From positions 496,001 to 560,000 of the forward strand of contig NZ_CP054043.1 of NCBI RefSeq assembly GCF_013282725.1: DNA of 64,000 bases. Direction: 5' to 3'. Below are positions 20,894-30,234 of this stretch, piece after piece. This DNA comes from Yersinia mollaretii ATCC 43969. Its GTDB lineage: Bacteria > Pseudomonadota > Gammaproteobacteria > Enterobacterales > Enterobacteriaceae. Each line of letters begins with the position of its first letter. The stretch's first letter is position 1. The position numbers were made by a program, and so were the translations under genes. The notes beneath the pieces were generated by a model. That model worked only from the letters and a program-made list of their open reading frames with translations. It made no database searches and was not told where the DNA came from.

Positions 20894-21722
20894 GAGGCTC
20901 ACCTAGAGGAGTGAGGGCATTTTTGATTTGCCCCAGTTCATCACAGAGTGTTTCTAGTGGTGGCAGATGGTGATCTCGTTCCAGCAAGACAGGTTTGCTG
21001 CCATGGCAGGCTTGAGTGAATTGAGCCAACGCCAACACGGCTTGATCCACGGGTTTGCCATGAGTGTCCAGCAACATATCCGCTGTTTTCAAATGTCCGG
21101 CGATATGACAGTAACTGATCCTATCGCTGGGTAACGCACGGATATAGGCATGTGCATCAAACTGGTGGTTACAGCTATTGACGTAAACATTATTGATATC
21201 CAATAACATTTTGCACTGACTTTTCTCCAGCAACTGCTGCCAGAACTCCAGCTCTGACATCTCCCCCTCATAGCCGTGGTAAGCCGAGATATTTTCCAAC
21301 ACCAGTGGGCGCTGTAAAATATCTTGTACCTCATCAATGCGGGCAACCAGATAATCGAGGGTTTTCGCAAAACGAGGGATAGGCAATAAGTCGTATAAAT
21401 ATCCTTGCTCATCCCGAGAGAAACAGAGATGGTCGCTATAAAGAGCAATATCGTAGCGGTCCAGAAAGCGGCGAATTCGGTGAATATAGTCGCGGTTCAG
21501 TGGCAGGCAATCGCCAATAGAGAGGCTAAGGCTATGCGCTACCAACGGATATTTCTCTGCAATATCACCCAAGTGCTGCTCTTTTATGCCACCAATGCCC
21601 ATCCAGTTATCAGGAGCTAACTCAAGGAAATCGATATCCTTGCGTCGCGGTGTGCTAGCCAATTCAGCCACATGCTCACTGCGTAATCCGATACCAAATG
21701 CTTCGCTGTTTATTGACCGCAT
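20886..21722 (-). CDS. DUF692 multinuclear iron oxygenase (MNIO), peptide-modifying enzyme
   Basis: MNIO enzymes use a two- or three-iron centre to remodel cysteines in precursor peptides, as in methanobactin (MbnB), bufferins and Haemophilus HvfB. The 278-residue protein has the DUF692 TIM-barrel motifs in order: GIGLRSEHV (residues about 10-18), FLELAPDNWMG, VAHSLSLSIG, LYSDHLCFS, LVLENISAYH, LLDINNVYVN, YCHIAGH and LLERDHHLP. These hold the His, Asp, Glu and Asn residues expected as iron ligands. The start at 21,720-21,722 lies inside the last codons of the precursor gene (13-base overlap), so the two are probably translationally coupled. An upstream in-frame extension is open but lacks family sequence. 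Confidence 0.93.
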   Translation of the reverse strand: MRSINSEAFGIGLRSEHVAELASTPRRKDIDFLELAPDNWMGIGGIKEQHLGDIAEKYPLVAHSLSLSIGDCLPLNRDYIHRIRRFLDRYDIALYSDHLCFSRDEQGYLYDLLPIPRFAKTLDYLVARIDEVQDILQRPLVLENISAYHGYEGEMSELEFWQQLLEKSQCKMLLDINNVYVNSCNHQFDAHAYIRALPSDRISYCHIAGHLKTADMLLDTHGKPVDQAVLALAQFTQACHGSKPVLLERDHHLPPLETLCDELGQIKNALTPLGEPHA

Positions 21723-22018
21723 ACACCGCTCGTAAATTTGTCCAGCACCTCTTTTTCCGGTGCCTGTTGCTGTAAGCCGTAACCATCCAAACCACACTTG
21801 CCGTCGCGTGCACGCACCAGTAAATTTTGCGGATCATGGGTGATTTTAGCCTGCGAATAGATCTTCTCTGTTCCGCACTTACCACTGGCACATTTCCCAC
21901 CGCTTTGCGGTTTAATCGATACGGCTTCAGGCGCATTAGGTTCCGCATGAGCCAGTTGTGTCGCGCCAACTCCCATTAATGAACCCACGGCAATGGATAG
22001 AATAATTTTCCTTTTCAT
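21710..22018 (-). CDS. Putative RiPP precursor: exported small protein with GKC(G) motifs (HvfA/bufferin-like)
   Basis: The 102-residue product has a clear signal peptide (hydrophobic 5-22, cleavage after AHA at 25). The mature 77 residues contain four cysteines: C43 and C48 in GGKCASGKCG, C75 in DGKCG, and C100 in SGVCG two residues from the end. The GKCG motif recalls the EGKCG repeats of Haemophilus HvfA, whose cysteines are converted to oxazolone/thioamide copper ligands. Its ATG overlaps the stop of the upstream hydrolase (TAATG), and the MNIO gene starts inside its 3' end. The precursor role is inferred from the MNIO/DUF2063/DoxX context; the spacing of the cysteines is not that of a classic HvfA or DUF2282 bufferin. 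Confidence 0.82.
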   Translation of the reverse strand: MKRKIILSIAVGSLMGVGATQLAHAEPNAPEAVSIKPQSGGKCASGKCGTEKIYSQAKITHDPQNLLVRARDGKCGLDGYGLQQQAPEKEVLDKFTSGVCGQ

Positions 22019-22977
22019 TATTGTGCCACCTTCTTATCTTTGACTAAGTTAATAGGAAAACAGGAGAGATCTCGGCCGGAATAGACGTCGCCTTTGTAGT
22101 ATTTTTTTATAATATCGATACTTTCATCCTTCATTTTTAATCCTTTACCCATGAAGTGATTCAGAACCAATATGCCGGGATTCACTTCAGCAGCAATTTT
22201 CCCGACAACACTCGGTGAAGCATGTAAATATTTGGAGGTTGCATCGGCATTTTCATCAATAGCTGTCGGCATAACCAAAATATCGGCACCTTTAGCAAAA
22301 TCGATGAACTCTTTACGTGAACCATTCTGATCAGCAGAAACTACAATAACGCCCTTTGCGGATTCAACACGGAAAGCAAGACAGGGAACATCGCCATGTG
22401 GAATACCCAATGCCGTGACTTTTAGTTCATCGTCTTGATAAACCGTCACCGCCTTAGGCGCTCGGTAATCTATATCCTTAACATTAACGGCTAATTGCAA
22501 GCCGTCCGTCGCATCATAAAGACCGGAGAGATAAGCATAAGCACCCTTTTCATGGTTAAATAAACGGTCAAAAAATTGGGTTGCGGATGGGAATACCCCC
22601 CCACTCATTGGCCCGACAAGATCAATACGCGAGGGCTGGCTAAAAAAGTAAGCCCCTTTTAATAGTGCAGGCAGGTCGGTTGTGTGATCGGTATGGAAGT
22701 GGCTTAAGGCGATCAATTTGAGGTCTTCCATACGGGCACCTGACTGACCAAAGCGCAGAAATACACCACTGCCAGTATCAATTAATATTGCCGCTTTTCC
22801 TTTCCACCAAATAATCTCTCCAGAAGAAGAACGCTGGTCGTCAGAAATAGGTCCACCAGAGCCTAATAACTGTAGTGTGAAATCCTTATTATCACATTGC
22901 AGATTTTCGGCATAAAGGCTAGATGATAAAAACAGTGCAGACATAAGCACAGCAACTTTTTTAAATTCTACTTTCAC
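22018..22977 (-). CDS. Exported metallo-beta-lactamase-fold hydrolase heading the MNIO operon
   Basis: The 319-residue protein has a signal peptide (about residues 1-23, ending SLYA) and a metallo-hydrolase fold of the RNase Z/arylsulfatase-like branch: the metal-binding HFHTDHTTDL motif near residue 93, then GIPHGDVPC, VVSADQNG and a late NHFMGKG. The start is a GTG with an AGGAG site six bases upstream. It overlaps the precursor gene by one base, so it is firmly in the operon. Its substrate is unknown; processing of the peptide or a sulfur ester are guesses. It is not close to the B2 lactamase at the right end of the window. Confidence 0.85.
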   Translation of the reverse strand: MKVEFKKVAVLMSALFLSSSLYAENLQCDNKDFTLQLLGSGGPISDDQRSSSGEIIWWKGKAAILIDTGSGVFLRFGQSGARMEDLKLIALSHFHTDHTTDLPALLKGAYFFSQPSRIDLVGPMSGGVFPSATQFFDRLFNHEKGAYAYLSGLYDATDGLQLAVNVKDIDYRAPKAVTVYQDDELKVTALGIPHGDVPCLAFRVESAKGVIVVSADQNGSRKEFIDFAKGADILVMPTAIDENADATSKYLHASPSVVGKIAAEVNPGILVLNHFMGKGLKMKDESIDIIKKYYKGDVYSGRDLSCFPINLVKDKKVAQ

Positions 22978-23106
22978 AGGCAGCTCCTAATATTATCGAT
23001 GAAAATGAATTAATAAGGTGTCAGTTTATTTAGTTATATTTAACACTCATTAACACAGGCAGGTACACTTCTATTGAGATGTGGTTTTATATTCTCTAGC
23101 TTTTAG

Positions 23107-23193
23107 CTATAAAAATAGCGACAACACAAGAAAAAACAGAAAGAAGGCCAAGCTTACCGCTGGGATAATATAAGCCTGTTCAGGTTTTTCCAT
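23107..23193 (-). CDS. 28-residue single-pass membrane protein
   Basis: A short frame starts 19 bp after the transporter stop, with a strong GGAGGTGA ribosome site. It encodes MEKPEQAY followed by a hydrophobic helix (IIPAVSLAFFLFFLVLSLFL) that runs to the end. The ribosome site, short spacing and all-hydrophobic tail favour a real small protein, perhaps an accessory subunit of the adjacent transporter. I recognise no family. Confidence 0.6.
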   Translation of the reverse strand: MEKPEQAYIIPAVSLAFFLFFLVLSLFL

Positions 23194-23212
23194 TATTCAC
23201 CTCCGAGTGAAT

Positions 23213-24193
23213 TTAATTATTTAATGGCTCTTGGGCTGGTTTAATTATGGGTAATAATAAGTAGTTATGAATAAATCGGGCAGCAACATAGCCAATAACC
23301 AGTGTGGCGATCACCAATTCCACGGTTGCCATAATAGAGAGTTGGTTAGCATATTCCGTTGCCTGCGGGTAATGACTGACTAAGTTTGCCGTTTTGTAGA
23401 GTGCTGTTGCACCGATTGCCATCGGGAAAGTAAAGGCGGCATAACCTGGGCTAAACGGTAACCGCATTAAGCGGAAGAAAGCGCAGTAAATAATCAGTGT
23501 CATGAGTAGAGCAATACCCAGCAATATGGCACATATCAGCAGCGAAGGCTCTTTTACCACGGTCAGATAACCGGCTAATGATAAACTGGCGGGAGCAGCC
23601 ATAATGGCGATAGTGGGTTTGGCCGCATCAGGGACTTCAGTGCGAAACATCAAACGATAAATCATCATAGGCAGCATCAGTAGGTAACTCACCATACCAA
23701 TGGCTAATAAGACGAGGGCAAATTCAGTATAAGCATCACCGGGACAGGTAACATCAGCGACAATAATCCCGACCGGAGGGATAAACCAGCTGGGGACCAT
23801 ATGGTGCATCTGTAGATCTTTCACCCGATGGTAAATAAAGCAGGCCAGCGCGATAAGATGGATTACCACCGCCACTAACCACACGACCTCTCCTGCGGTA
23901 GACCATGTATTGCCTAATGCTTTCGACACCACCATTGCCGCCATCGCAAATGTGGGAACAATACTGCCAACGACAGGGTGTTTTAGGTCTTGAACAAGGG
24001 TATCAGGGTGGAGAATAAAACGTATCACCATCACAGTGAGCAGTGCCACCGCAATCAAAGCCCCGGTGTTTTGCCCTACGCCATGTAGCGGTAGCGCATT
24101 CTCTAAGCACCAACCTAAGCTAGCAATTCCTAACGCCAACCCCGCAACCGGTGTTGGCAATCCCCGAACTTTTTGCTGTAAATATCGCAACAC
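23213..24193 (-). CDS. TDT/TehA-SLAC1 family membrane transporter
   Basis: The 326-residue protein has about ten hydrophobic helices and opens with the TDT-type segment LPTPVAGLALGIASLGW. The family includes TehA, the dicarboxylate carrier Mae1 and plant SLAC1 anion channels; substrates range from C4 acids to sulfite and chloride. The start is a GTG with a GAGGTGA site. It is divergent from a LysR gene and is followed closely by the 28-residue ORF, then by the MNIO operon 129 bp further. The substrate cannot be told from sequence. Confidence 0.85.
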   Translation of the reverse strand: MLRYLQQKVRGLPTPVAGLALGIASLGWCLENALPLHGVGQNTGALIAVALLTVMVIRFILHPDTLVQDLKHPVVGSIVPTFAMAAMVVSKALGNTWSTAGEVVWLVAVVIHLIALACFIYHRVKDLQMHHMVPSWFIPPVGIIVADVTCPGDAYTEFALVLLAIGMVSYLLMLPMMIYRLMFRTEVPDAAKPTIAIMAAPASLSLAGYLTVVKEPSLLICAILLGIALLMTLIIYCAFFRLMRLPFSPGYAAFTFPMAIGATALYKTANLVSHYPQATEYANQLSIMATVELVIATLVIGYVAARFIHNYLLLPIIKPAQEPLNN

Positions 24194-24276
24194 GTTTTCA
24201 CCTCGATTTATCTTTTTTACAACATCACTATAGGCTTGAGCTATTATTCAGAAAATGTAGTTTTTTTTAACGTGGA

Positions 24277-24293
24277 GTTTAGTAAAACTAAAC
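24277..24293. promoter_or_regulatory. Inverted repeat abutting the lysR start
   Basis: GTTTAG-TAAAA-CTAAAC is a perfect 6+5+6 inverted repeat ending one base before the lysR ATG. It could be an operator through which the LysR protein controls itself and the divergent transporter. No good ribosome site is seen between it and the ATG. Confidence 0.5.
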
Positions 24294-24294
24294 A

Positions 24295-25182
24295 ATGAAC
24301 ATCACCCTCAAACAGTTATCCGTCTTAGTGGCTATTGTGCGTCATGGCAGTATGACTCAGGCCGCTGATGCCCTCTTTATGACCAAAGGGGCGGTATCAC
24401 AAACGCTGGCAGAACTGGAATCTCAACTGGGGGTTCAGTTATTCGACAGGCAACATGCGCGGCTTTTTATTAATCATGAGGGTCGGAAGCTCTTACCGGT
24501 TGCAGATGAGCTACTGGCACGTATGCAAGGCATTGAGCAGCTATTTGGCGATAATCAGGCTGATACCCAGCTCCGATTAGGCTGTACCAAAACGATTGGT
24601 AGTTATCTGTTGCCCGACATGCTGGGAGAGTTTGAACGTCATCATGGTTGGTTACCGCAGCTAGTGATTGCCAATACGCAAAAAATCAGCAGCATGATCA
24701 ACCGCTTTGAGATTGATGTTGCCTTGTTAGAAGGGCCAGCAACCGAGCCAAATCTGATTTGTGAGCCGTGGATAGAGGATGAAATGGTGGTCGTCGCAGG
24801 GAAAAACCATCCATTAGCTCAAAAGGGGCCGATCTCTTATATCCAACTGAGCCAAGAGCGCTGGGTGTTACGTGAACAGGGTTCCAGCAGCCGGGCCTTT
24901 TTTGAAAACCAACTCGCCCTGCACCTTAATAACCCTCAGGTGGTACTTTCACTCAACGCTTTTGACGCGATTCTCTCCTGTGTACGCCACAATCTGGGCA
25001 TCACGTTTATCTCCAGCCGTATGCTTGAACAGCCTTTTTATGCCGATCATTTTGTTCAATTACCTACGGAACAGCGTTTTTTCCGCAAATTCACCCTCTG
25101 TTATCAGCAAAATAAGTTTTTCTCTCCCACCCTGACCAAATGGATGCAATTTAGTCAGACGTGGGCCACAGCTAAATATTGA
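24295..25182 (+). CDS. LysR-family transcriptional regulator
   Basis: The 295-residue protein has the LysR winged helix-turn-helix at residues 1-60 (LKQLSVLVAIVRHGSMTQAA, then LFMTKGAVSQTLAELESQLG) and a substrate-binding effector domain from about residue 88. It is divergent from the TDT transporter gene, so regulation of the transporter, and perhaps of the downstream peptide operon, is likely. The effector is unknown. Confidence 0.88.
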   Translation: MNITLKQLSVLVAIVRHGSMTQAADALFMTKGAVSQTLAELESQLGVQLFDRQHARLFINHEGRKLLPVADELLARMQGIEQLFGDNQADTQLRLGCTKTIGSYLLPDMLGEFERHHGWLPQLVIANTQKISSMINRFEIDVALLEGPATEPNLICEPWIEDEMVVVAGKNHPLAQKGPISYIQLSQERWVLREQGSSSRAFFENQLALHLNNPQVVLSLNAFDAILSCVRHNLGITFISSRMLEQPFYADHFVQLPTEQRFFRKFTLCYQQNKFFSPTLTKWMQFSQTWATAKY

Positions 25183-25202
25183 TATTGCCCCTCGCTTATG
25201 AC

Positions 25203-25221
25203 GGCCCCGCAAGGGGTTGTT
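25203..25221 (+). terminator. Short GC-rich terminator after the LysR gene
   Basis: CCCC-GCAA-GGGG forms a compact tetraloop hairpin followed by TTGTT, about 20 bp after the stop codon. Confidence 0.55.
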
Positions 25222-25474
25222 CGGGTGATTTACTTTAGGTTGATAAATACAAGAAGAGCTAACACCTATTTATAAATAATGAATAATAATATTTATAAGA
25301 ATAAAAAATTGAACCGTCGAACTTAAATGTAATAAAGTCCATTTTTAAACAACCTATCACGACCAAACAAATTATAGCGCATAGCCATTCACTTACACTC
25401 AATAATAATAACCGAAATCTATAATGCACAGGTTATTCATTCTCAATCTAAATACATGGACAGTAATATATATC

Positions 25475-28440
25475 ATGAAAAATAGAATAAACTCGAAAAT
25501 AACAACTCAGATAAATATAAAAAACAGTCAAAAAAACCGTCTATTAAGTCAGAATAAGAGTCCTATTGCTCTGTTTGTTGCCTCGGCCATTTTTATATTA
25601 GGTAGTTCGCCTGCAATGGCGACACGTTATTTTCAAAAGACTATTGATAAAGATACAACTCTCGAATCAGGCGATGCAGCGTCACAAGTCACTATAGTCG
25701 ACGGTGTACGTTTAGACGTTAAAAACAATGCCAGAGTATCAGACTCTACAGTCGAGAAAGGGGGAAAGCTTTATCTTAATTCTGATTCCTCTTACCTCGG
25801 TATTCTTACTAGTAGTACCCGGAATATCAAGGTTAAGGGTGGCGAATTTCATCTAATAGCTGGTGAAGCCAATATTACCGATATCCTTTTGGGAGGCAGG
25901 TTTGCCGTAGGAGAGACATCAACAGCCACTGCAACAATCCTCCATTCAACGTTGGATTCAGAACCCAGCAACATAATGTTTGTCGCCAATAACGGGACTG
26001 CTAGTGATACCCAGGTTCTCACAGGGGGAGTTCTAATGGTTAATGGCTTCCCGATAGCAATAGATGAGAAAGGTGTAACACTTGAAAACACTCAAATAGC
26101 GGGGGGATTGGAATTACTTAGTGATGTCACATTAGAAGGTAAAACTGAATTATCACCGACCGCAACATTAAAAACCAAAGGTCATTTTATTCAGAATAAT
26201 GGAGAGCTTATCTTCAAAATTGATAATGATACCAATATTGACACAATAATTTATGGTACAGGTTCATTAACCAAAGAGGGGAAAGCAATATTAACCTTAT
26301 CCGGTAAGCGTGGCTCCGATAGTGCAGATTACTTCTACTCCGGTGGTACAAATATCAATGGGGGTACTCTAAAACTATCCAATGCTATTTTTATAGGTAG
26401 CTATATTAATGGTAAGAAAGATACTGATCTTATGTTAGAGAAAAGCATTCTAACTTCCACTTTACAGGGAAGTAATATCTCTATTGGTGAAGATAGTTTT
26501 TGGAATATGACGGGTAATTCTAACATCGGTAACTTGACTATATTAGAAACAGGATCACTGATTTTAAGCACGACTGCAATCGGCAATAAATTAGTCATTG
26601 ATGGAAATTATGAAGGTCAGAGCGGCACTTTAGTATTCCGTAGTCAGTTGGCAGGTGATGACTCTATAACAGACTATATACTGATTAAAGGCAACACGAC
26701 GGGTCTTACTAAAGTCAAAATCATTAATGAGAATGGTAAAGGAGCACAAACTAAGATCGGTATCCCCCTTATCGGGGTCGAAGGAATATCTGCTGGGGAA
26801 TTTGAACAAATTGGCCGTTATAAGGTGGGTGCTTATGAATACAAATTAGGCCGAGGTGAAGGCGATCTCGACAAAAACTGGTATATGCGCAGTCAACACA
26901 AGGATTTCGTCGCGGGTAATACCAAGCCAACTGATGCTAAACCGACTGTAACCCAAAGTGAAACTCAAGATAACGCTGATCCCGTTGAAGCCGTTATCCC
27001 ACCATCAGCGCCTATAACACCACCAGTGCCATCGGTACCAACAGCTCCGAAAGCACCAGTAGTTCCGACAGCACCAGTAGTACCAGTAGTACCAGCAGTA
27101 CCAGCAGTACCAGCAGTACCAGCAGTACCAGCAGTACCAGCAGTACCAGCAGTACCAGCAGTACCAGCAGTACCAGCAGTACCAGCAGTACCAGCAGTAC
27201 CAGCAGTACCAGCAGTACCAGCAGTACCAGCAGTACCAGCAGTACCAGCAGTACCAGCAGTACCAGCAGTACCAGCAGTACCAGCAGTACCAGCAGTACC
27301 AGCAGTACCAGCAGTACCAGCAGTACCAGCAGTACCAGCAGTACCAGCAGTACCAGCAGTACCAGCAGTACCAGCAGTACCAGCAGCACCAGCAGCACCA
27401 GCAGCACCAGCAGCACCAGCAGCACCAGCAGCACCAGCAGCACCAGCAGCACCAGCAGCACCAGCAACACCTGCAATATTACCCAGCCAGCCACAAGTTT
27501 ATGCCCCTGAAAATGGCAGCTATATTGCCAATATTGTCATGGCAAGGAGCTTGTTTAATACCCGCTTAGACGATCGCTCTGGCAGCTATCAATATAAAGA
27601 TGCGGCGAGTGGACAATGGCGCACCTCCAGCATGTGGATGCACACCCAAGGCGGGAGAAATAATTTTGGTCATGCTGTCGATCAATTAAATATCAAAGGG
27701 AAATACTACTCAGTCCAACTCGGAATGGATGTGATTCAAGAGGGGAACGGACGTATTGGCGTGTTGGCTGGGCTGGGCTGGGTAAAGCCACAAACCACAG
27801 CCAGTCTAAAGTTACAGGCTATTACTCCAACGGCTCGGTTAATGGTTATAACCTTGGCGTATATGCAACTTGGTTACCTGAGCAAAAAGATAATACCGGT
27901 TTCTATATTGATACCTTGGCGCAATATAGCTGGTTTAACAATACTGTTAATGGTCAGGAACAAGCAGAGGATAAATATAAATCATCCGGTTTCACTACCT
28001 CAATCGAAAGTGGTTATACCTTTAAAATGGCAACCACAGATCAATTGAGTTATTTCATTCAGCCGAATGCACAAATTACCTTGCAGGGAATTCAGGCACA
28101 AACACATAAAACAGCCTATGACGAGCTGATCAGTGATGGCAATAAAGGTCATATGGTCACGCGTCTAGGTGCCAAAACTTACCTGCAAACCATCAATAGT
28201 CAAGATAGCCAGTTCACGCCTTTTATTTCCGTTAACTGGCTTCGCCAAAATCAAAATACCGGGACGATTATTTCAGGGCAACGCATTGAGAGCAGAAGTA
28301 AAAATAGTACTGAATTCAAGATTGGCTTAGAGAGTCAAATTGAGCAGCAACTGCATATCTGGGCGACGATAGATTATCAGGTGGGTCGCTATAACGATAA
28401 AAACACCAATGCATTGGCGGGTATAAAATACCACTTCTAA
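25475..28440 (+). pseudogene. Autotransporter adhesin gene with (VPA)n stalk, frameshifted in the beta-barrel
   Basis: The product is a type V secretion protein. Residues 1-50 form a long signal peptide ending SPAMA; an AIDA-like beta-helix passenger follows (repeats such as GGTLKLSN and GGKLYLNS), then a proline stalk of 42 VPA/APA triplets (27,089-27,466) and a C-terminal autotransporter barrel. The barrel starts in one frame ([20 protein letters not shown]) but after about 27,804-27,810 its continuation ([20 protein letters not shown] and onward, ending AGIKYHF) lies in another frame. One missing base near AGTCTAAAG explains this. As it stands the first frame ends at 28,048 without the barrel's end. 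A sequencing error is possible. The start may instead be an ATG at 25,424; neither has a clear ribosome site. Confidence 0.8.
27089..27466 (+). repeat. 9-bp tandem repeat, 42 units, encoding (VPA)33(APA)9
   Basis: Thirty-three perfect copies of GTACCAGCA are followed by nine perfect copies of GCACCAGCA, in frame with the autotransporter. The second block differs by one base per unit, so it was probably spread by a later expansion. Unit length is a multiple of three, so copy-number change alters stalk length without breaking the frame. Confidence 0.97.
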
Positions 28441-28460
28441 CATCCGTAAACGTCATCCGA

Positions 28461-29030
28461 ATCACTGAATTACATCAGTGATTCGGGTAAGTGAACGCCG
28501 CTAACACCCCTGCGGCTTCAAGCACTCGCAGGGAATACCCAAAGTCATTGGAGTCGCAGGTAGGCAGCAAGAGAACGAAGCCCGATGAGCTTACATAAGT
28601 AAGTGATTCGGGTGAGAGAACGCCGCTAACAACCCTGCAGCTTCAAACACTCGCAGGGAATACCCAAAGTCATTGGAGTCGCAGGTAGGCAGCAAGAGAA
28701 CGCATCCCGATGAGCTTACACAAGTAAGTGATTCGGGTAAGTGAACGCCGCTAACAACCCTGCGGCTTCAAACACTCGCAGGGAATACCCAAAGTCATTG
28801 GAGTCGCAGGTAGGCAGCAAGAGAACGCATCCCGATGAGCTTACACAAGTAAGTGATTCGGGTAAGTGAACGCCGCTAACAACCCTGCGGCTTCAAACAC
28901 TCGCAGGGAATACCCAAAGTCATTGGAGTCGCAGGTAGGCAGCAAGAGAACGCATCCCGATGAGCTTACACAAGTAAGTGATTCGGGTAAGTGAACGCCG
29001 CTAACAACCCTGCGGCTTCAAGGACGCAGG
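28461..29030. repeat. Tandem array of ERIC elements, 125-bp period, about four and a half copies
   Basis: Each unit contains the ERIC core (GAGCTTACAyAAGTAAGTGA flanked by CCCGAT and TTCGGG). The marker AAAGTCATTGGAGTCGCAGG recurs at 28,541, 28,666, 28,791 and 28,916, an exact 125-bp step. Units two to four are almost identical; the first and last are more diverged. ERIC copies usually occur singly, so a head-to-tail array is unusual. It lies between the convergent autotransporter and rlmG genes. Confidence 0.9.
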
Positions 29031-29043
29031 GTATGCAGGGTAT

Positions 29044-30234
29044 CTAGAAATCGCTATACGACATATCCAAACTCCCTGAACCCCCGCCCTCTGAGCGAGA
29101 TGAGGCCGTCTTCACCGCTTTCAGCACCATAAATTTCTGATTAGAATCCAGAGTTTCACAGTTACCAAACAAGCGCTTAAGTTTGTGGAAGTAGTCCAGA
29201 TGGCGGTTACCGACGATCATCAGCTCGCCCCCCACCTTCAAGCAACGTTTAGCATCACAAAACATCTGCCACGCAACATGGTCACTCACCGCATGTTGTT
29301 GATGGAAAGGTGGATTGCAGAGCACCAACTGCAGGCTCTCACGCTCAACACCTGCCAGACCATGACTCACCATAAATTCACAGCGCGACAAGTCTTGCGG
29401 GCGGTTATAAGTGATATTCAGCTCACTGGACGCTACTGCCATATAGGACTCATCAACAAATAGCATCTCTGCCAGTGGATTTTGCTCCAGCGCGATGAGA
29501 CCCACTACCCCATTACCACAGCCAAGATCAGCAATTTTGCCTGTCACATCATACGGCAGGATCTCCATAAAGAAGCGCGCGCCAATATCCAGATTATTGC
29601 GGGAGAAAACGTTCGCGTGGTTATGGATAACATACTCGGTATTCGCCAGCGGCCAGTCCGTGGTCTCGGGCGCGTCGGTCAGTGGCAGATCGGCCACTTC
29701 ACAGTGAATCAATCGCGCTTTCTTCCATGCCAACGTCGTTTTGGTTGGCCCTAAGATGGTTTCAAACAGTTGCAGGGTCGAGTTATGCACGTCGCGAGAT
29801 TTTGCACCCGCAATAATCACCGTATCCGGCGCAACCACGTGGCGCAAAGCACGCAATTGCTGCTCCAGCAGCGCCAGCGCTTTAGGGATCTTAATCACCA
29901 CCAGCTTAGGGGCTTCTGGCAAAGCATCAATGCTGCTCAGTAGTGTAACGGCTTCTTCATCCAGATGGTTTAAACGCAAATTATGCGCCGTCGCCAATTG
30001 GCTCATATAAGAGTCACTGACACTGAATGGCCGATGGGCGTGTAAAGCACAGGCCAGCGTACCAAACTGATCGTTAAACACCAGCACCGGGCGGCCATCA
30101 ATTTGGTTTAAGTCAATGTTTTGTAGCAGATATTCATCTGCTGCTTCCCACGCCTGTAGGGTATTGGAATTTTCTTGTGGCGGAAAACGCTCAAGCTCAA
30201 GGCTTTGCGTTCCCAGTAAGAGTTGGCTCATCAC
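29044..30234 (-). CDS. rlmG: 23S rRNA (guanine-N2)-methyltransferase RlmG
   Basis: RlmG (YgjO) methylates G1835 of 23S rRNA. The 396-residue protein has an N-terminal degenerate methyltransferase-like domain and a C-terminal SAM-binding domain with the motif I region [13 protein letters not shown] (about residue 234) and the NPPF catalytic motif ([12 protein letters not shown], about residue 308). Length fits the family (about 380). It stands beside ygjP, as in E. coli, though an autotransporter gene is inserted between them here. Confidence 0.95.
   Translation of the reverse strand: MMSQLLLGTQSLELERFPPQENSNTLQAWEAADEYLLQNIDLNQIDGRPVLVFNDQFGTLACALHAHRPFSVSDSYMSQLATAHNLRLNHLDEEAVTLLSSIDALPEAPKLVVIKIPKALALLEQQLRALRHVVAPDTVIIAGAKSRDVHNSTLQLFETILGPTKTTLAWKKARLIHCEVADLPLTDAPETTDWPLANTEYVIHNHANVFSRNNLDIGARFFMEILPYDVTGKIADLGCGNGVVGLIALEQNPLAEMLFVDESYMAVASSELNITYNRPQDLSRCEFMVSHGLAGVERESLQLVLCNPPFHQQHAVSDHVAWQMFCDAKRCLKVGGELMIVGNRHLDYFHKLKRLFGNCETLDSNQKFMVLKAVKTASSRSEGGGSGSLDMSYSDF

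Noticed and set aside
22018..22977. Beta-lactamase activity for the exported hydrolase of the RiPP operon
   Set aside because: The HFHTDHTTD motif with surrounding sequence resembles the RNase Z/arylsulfatase branch, not class B lactamases.
27012..27494. Leftward 160-codon frame encoding repeated Leu-Val-Leu-Leu-Val
   Set aside because: It is only the reverse complement of the GTACCAGCA repeat array; no ribosome site and no sense outside the repeat.
28461..29030. Possible CRISPR array
   Set aside because: Repeats are 125 bp, contiguous and contain the ERIC core; there are no unique spacers and no cas genes.
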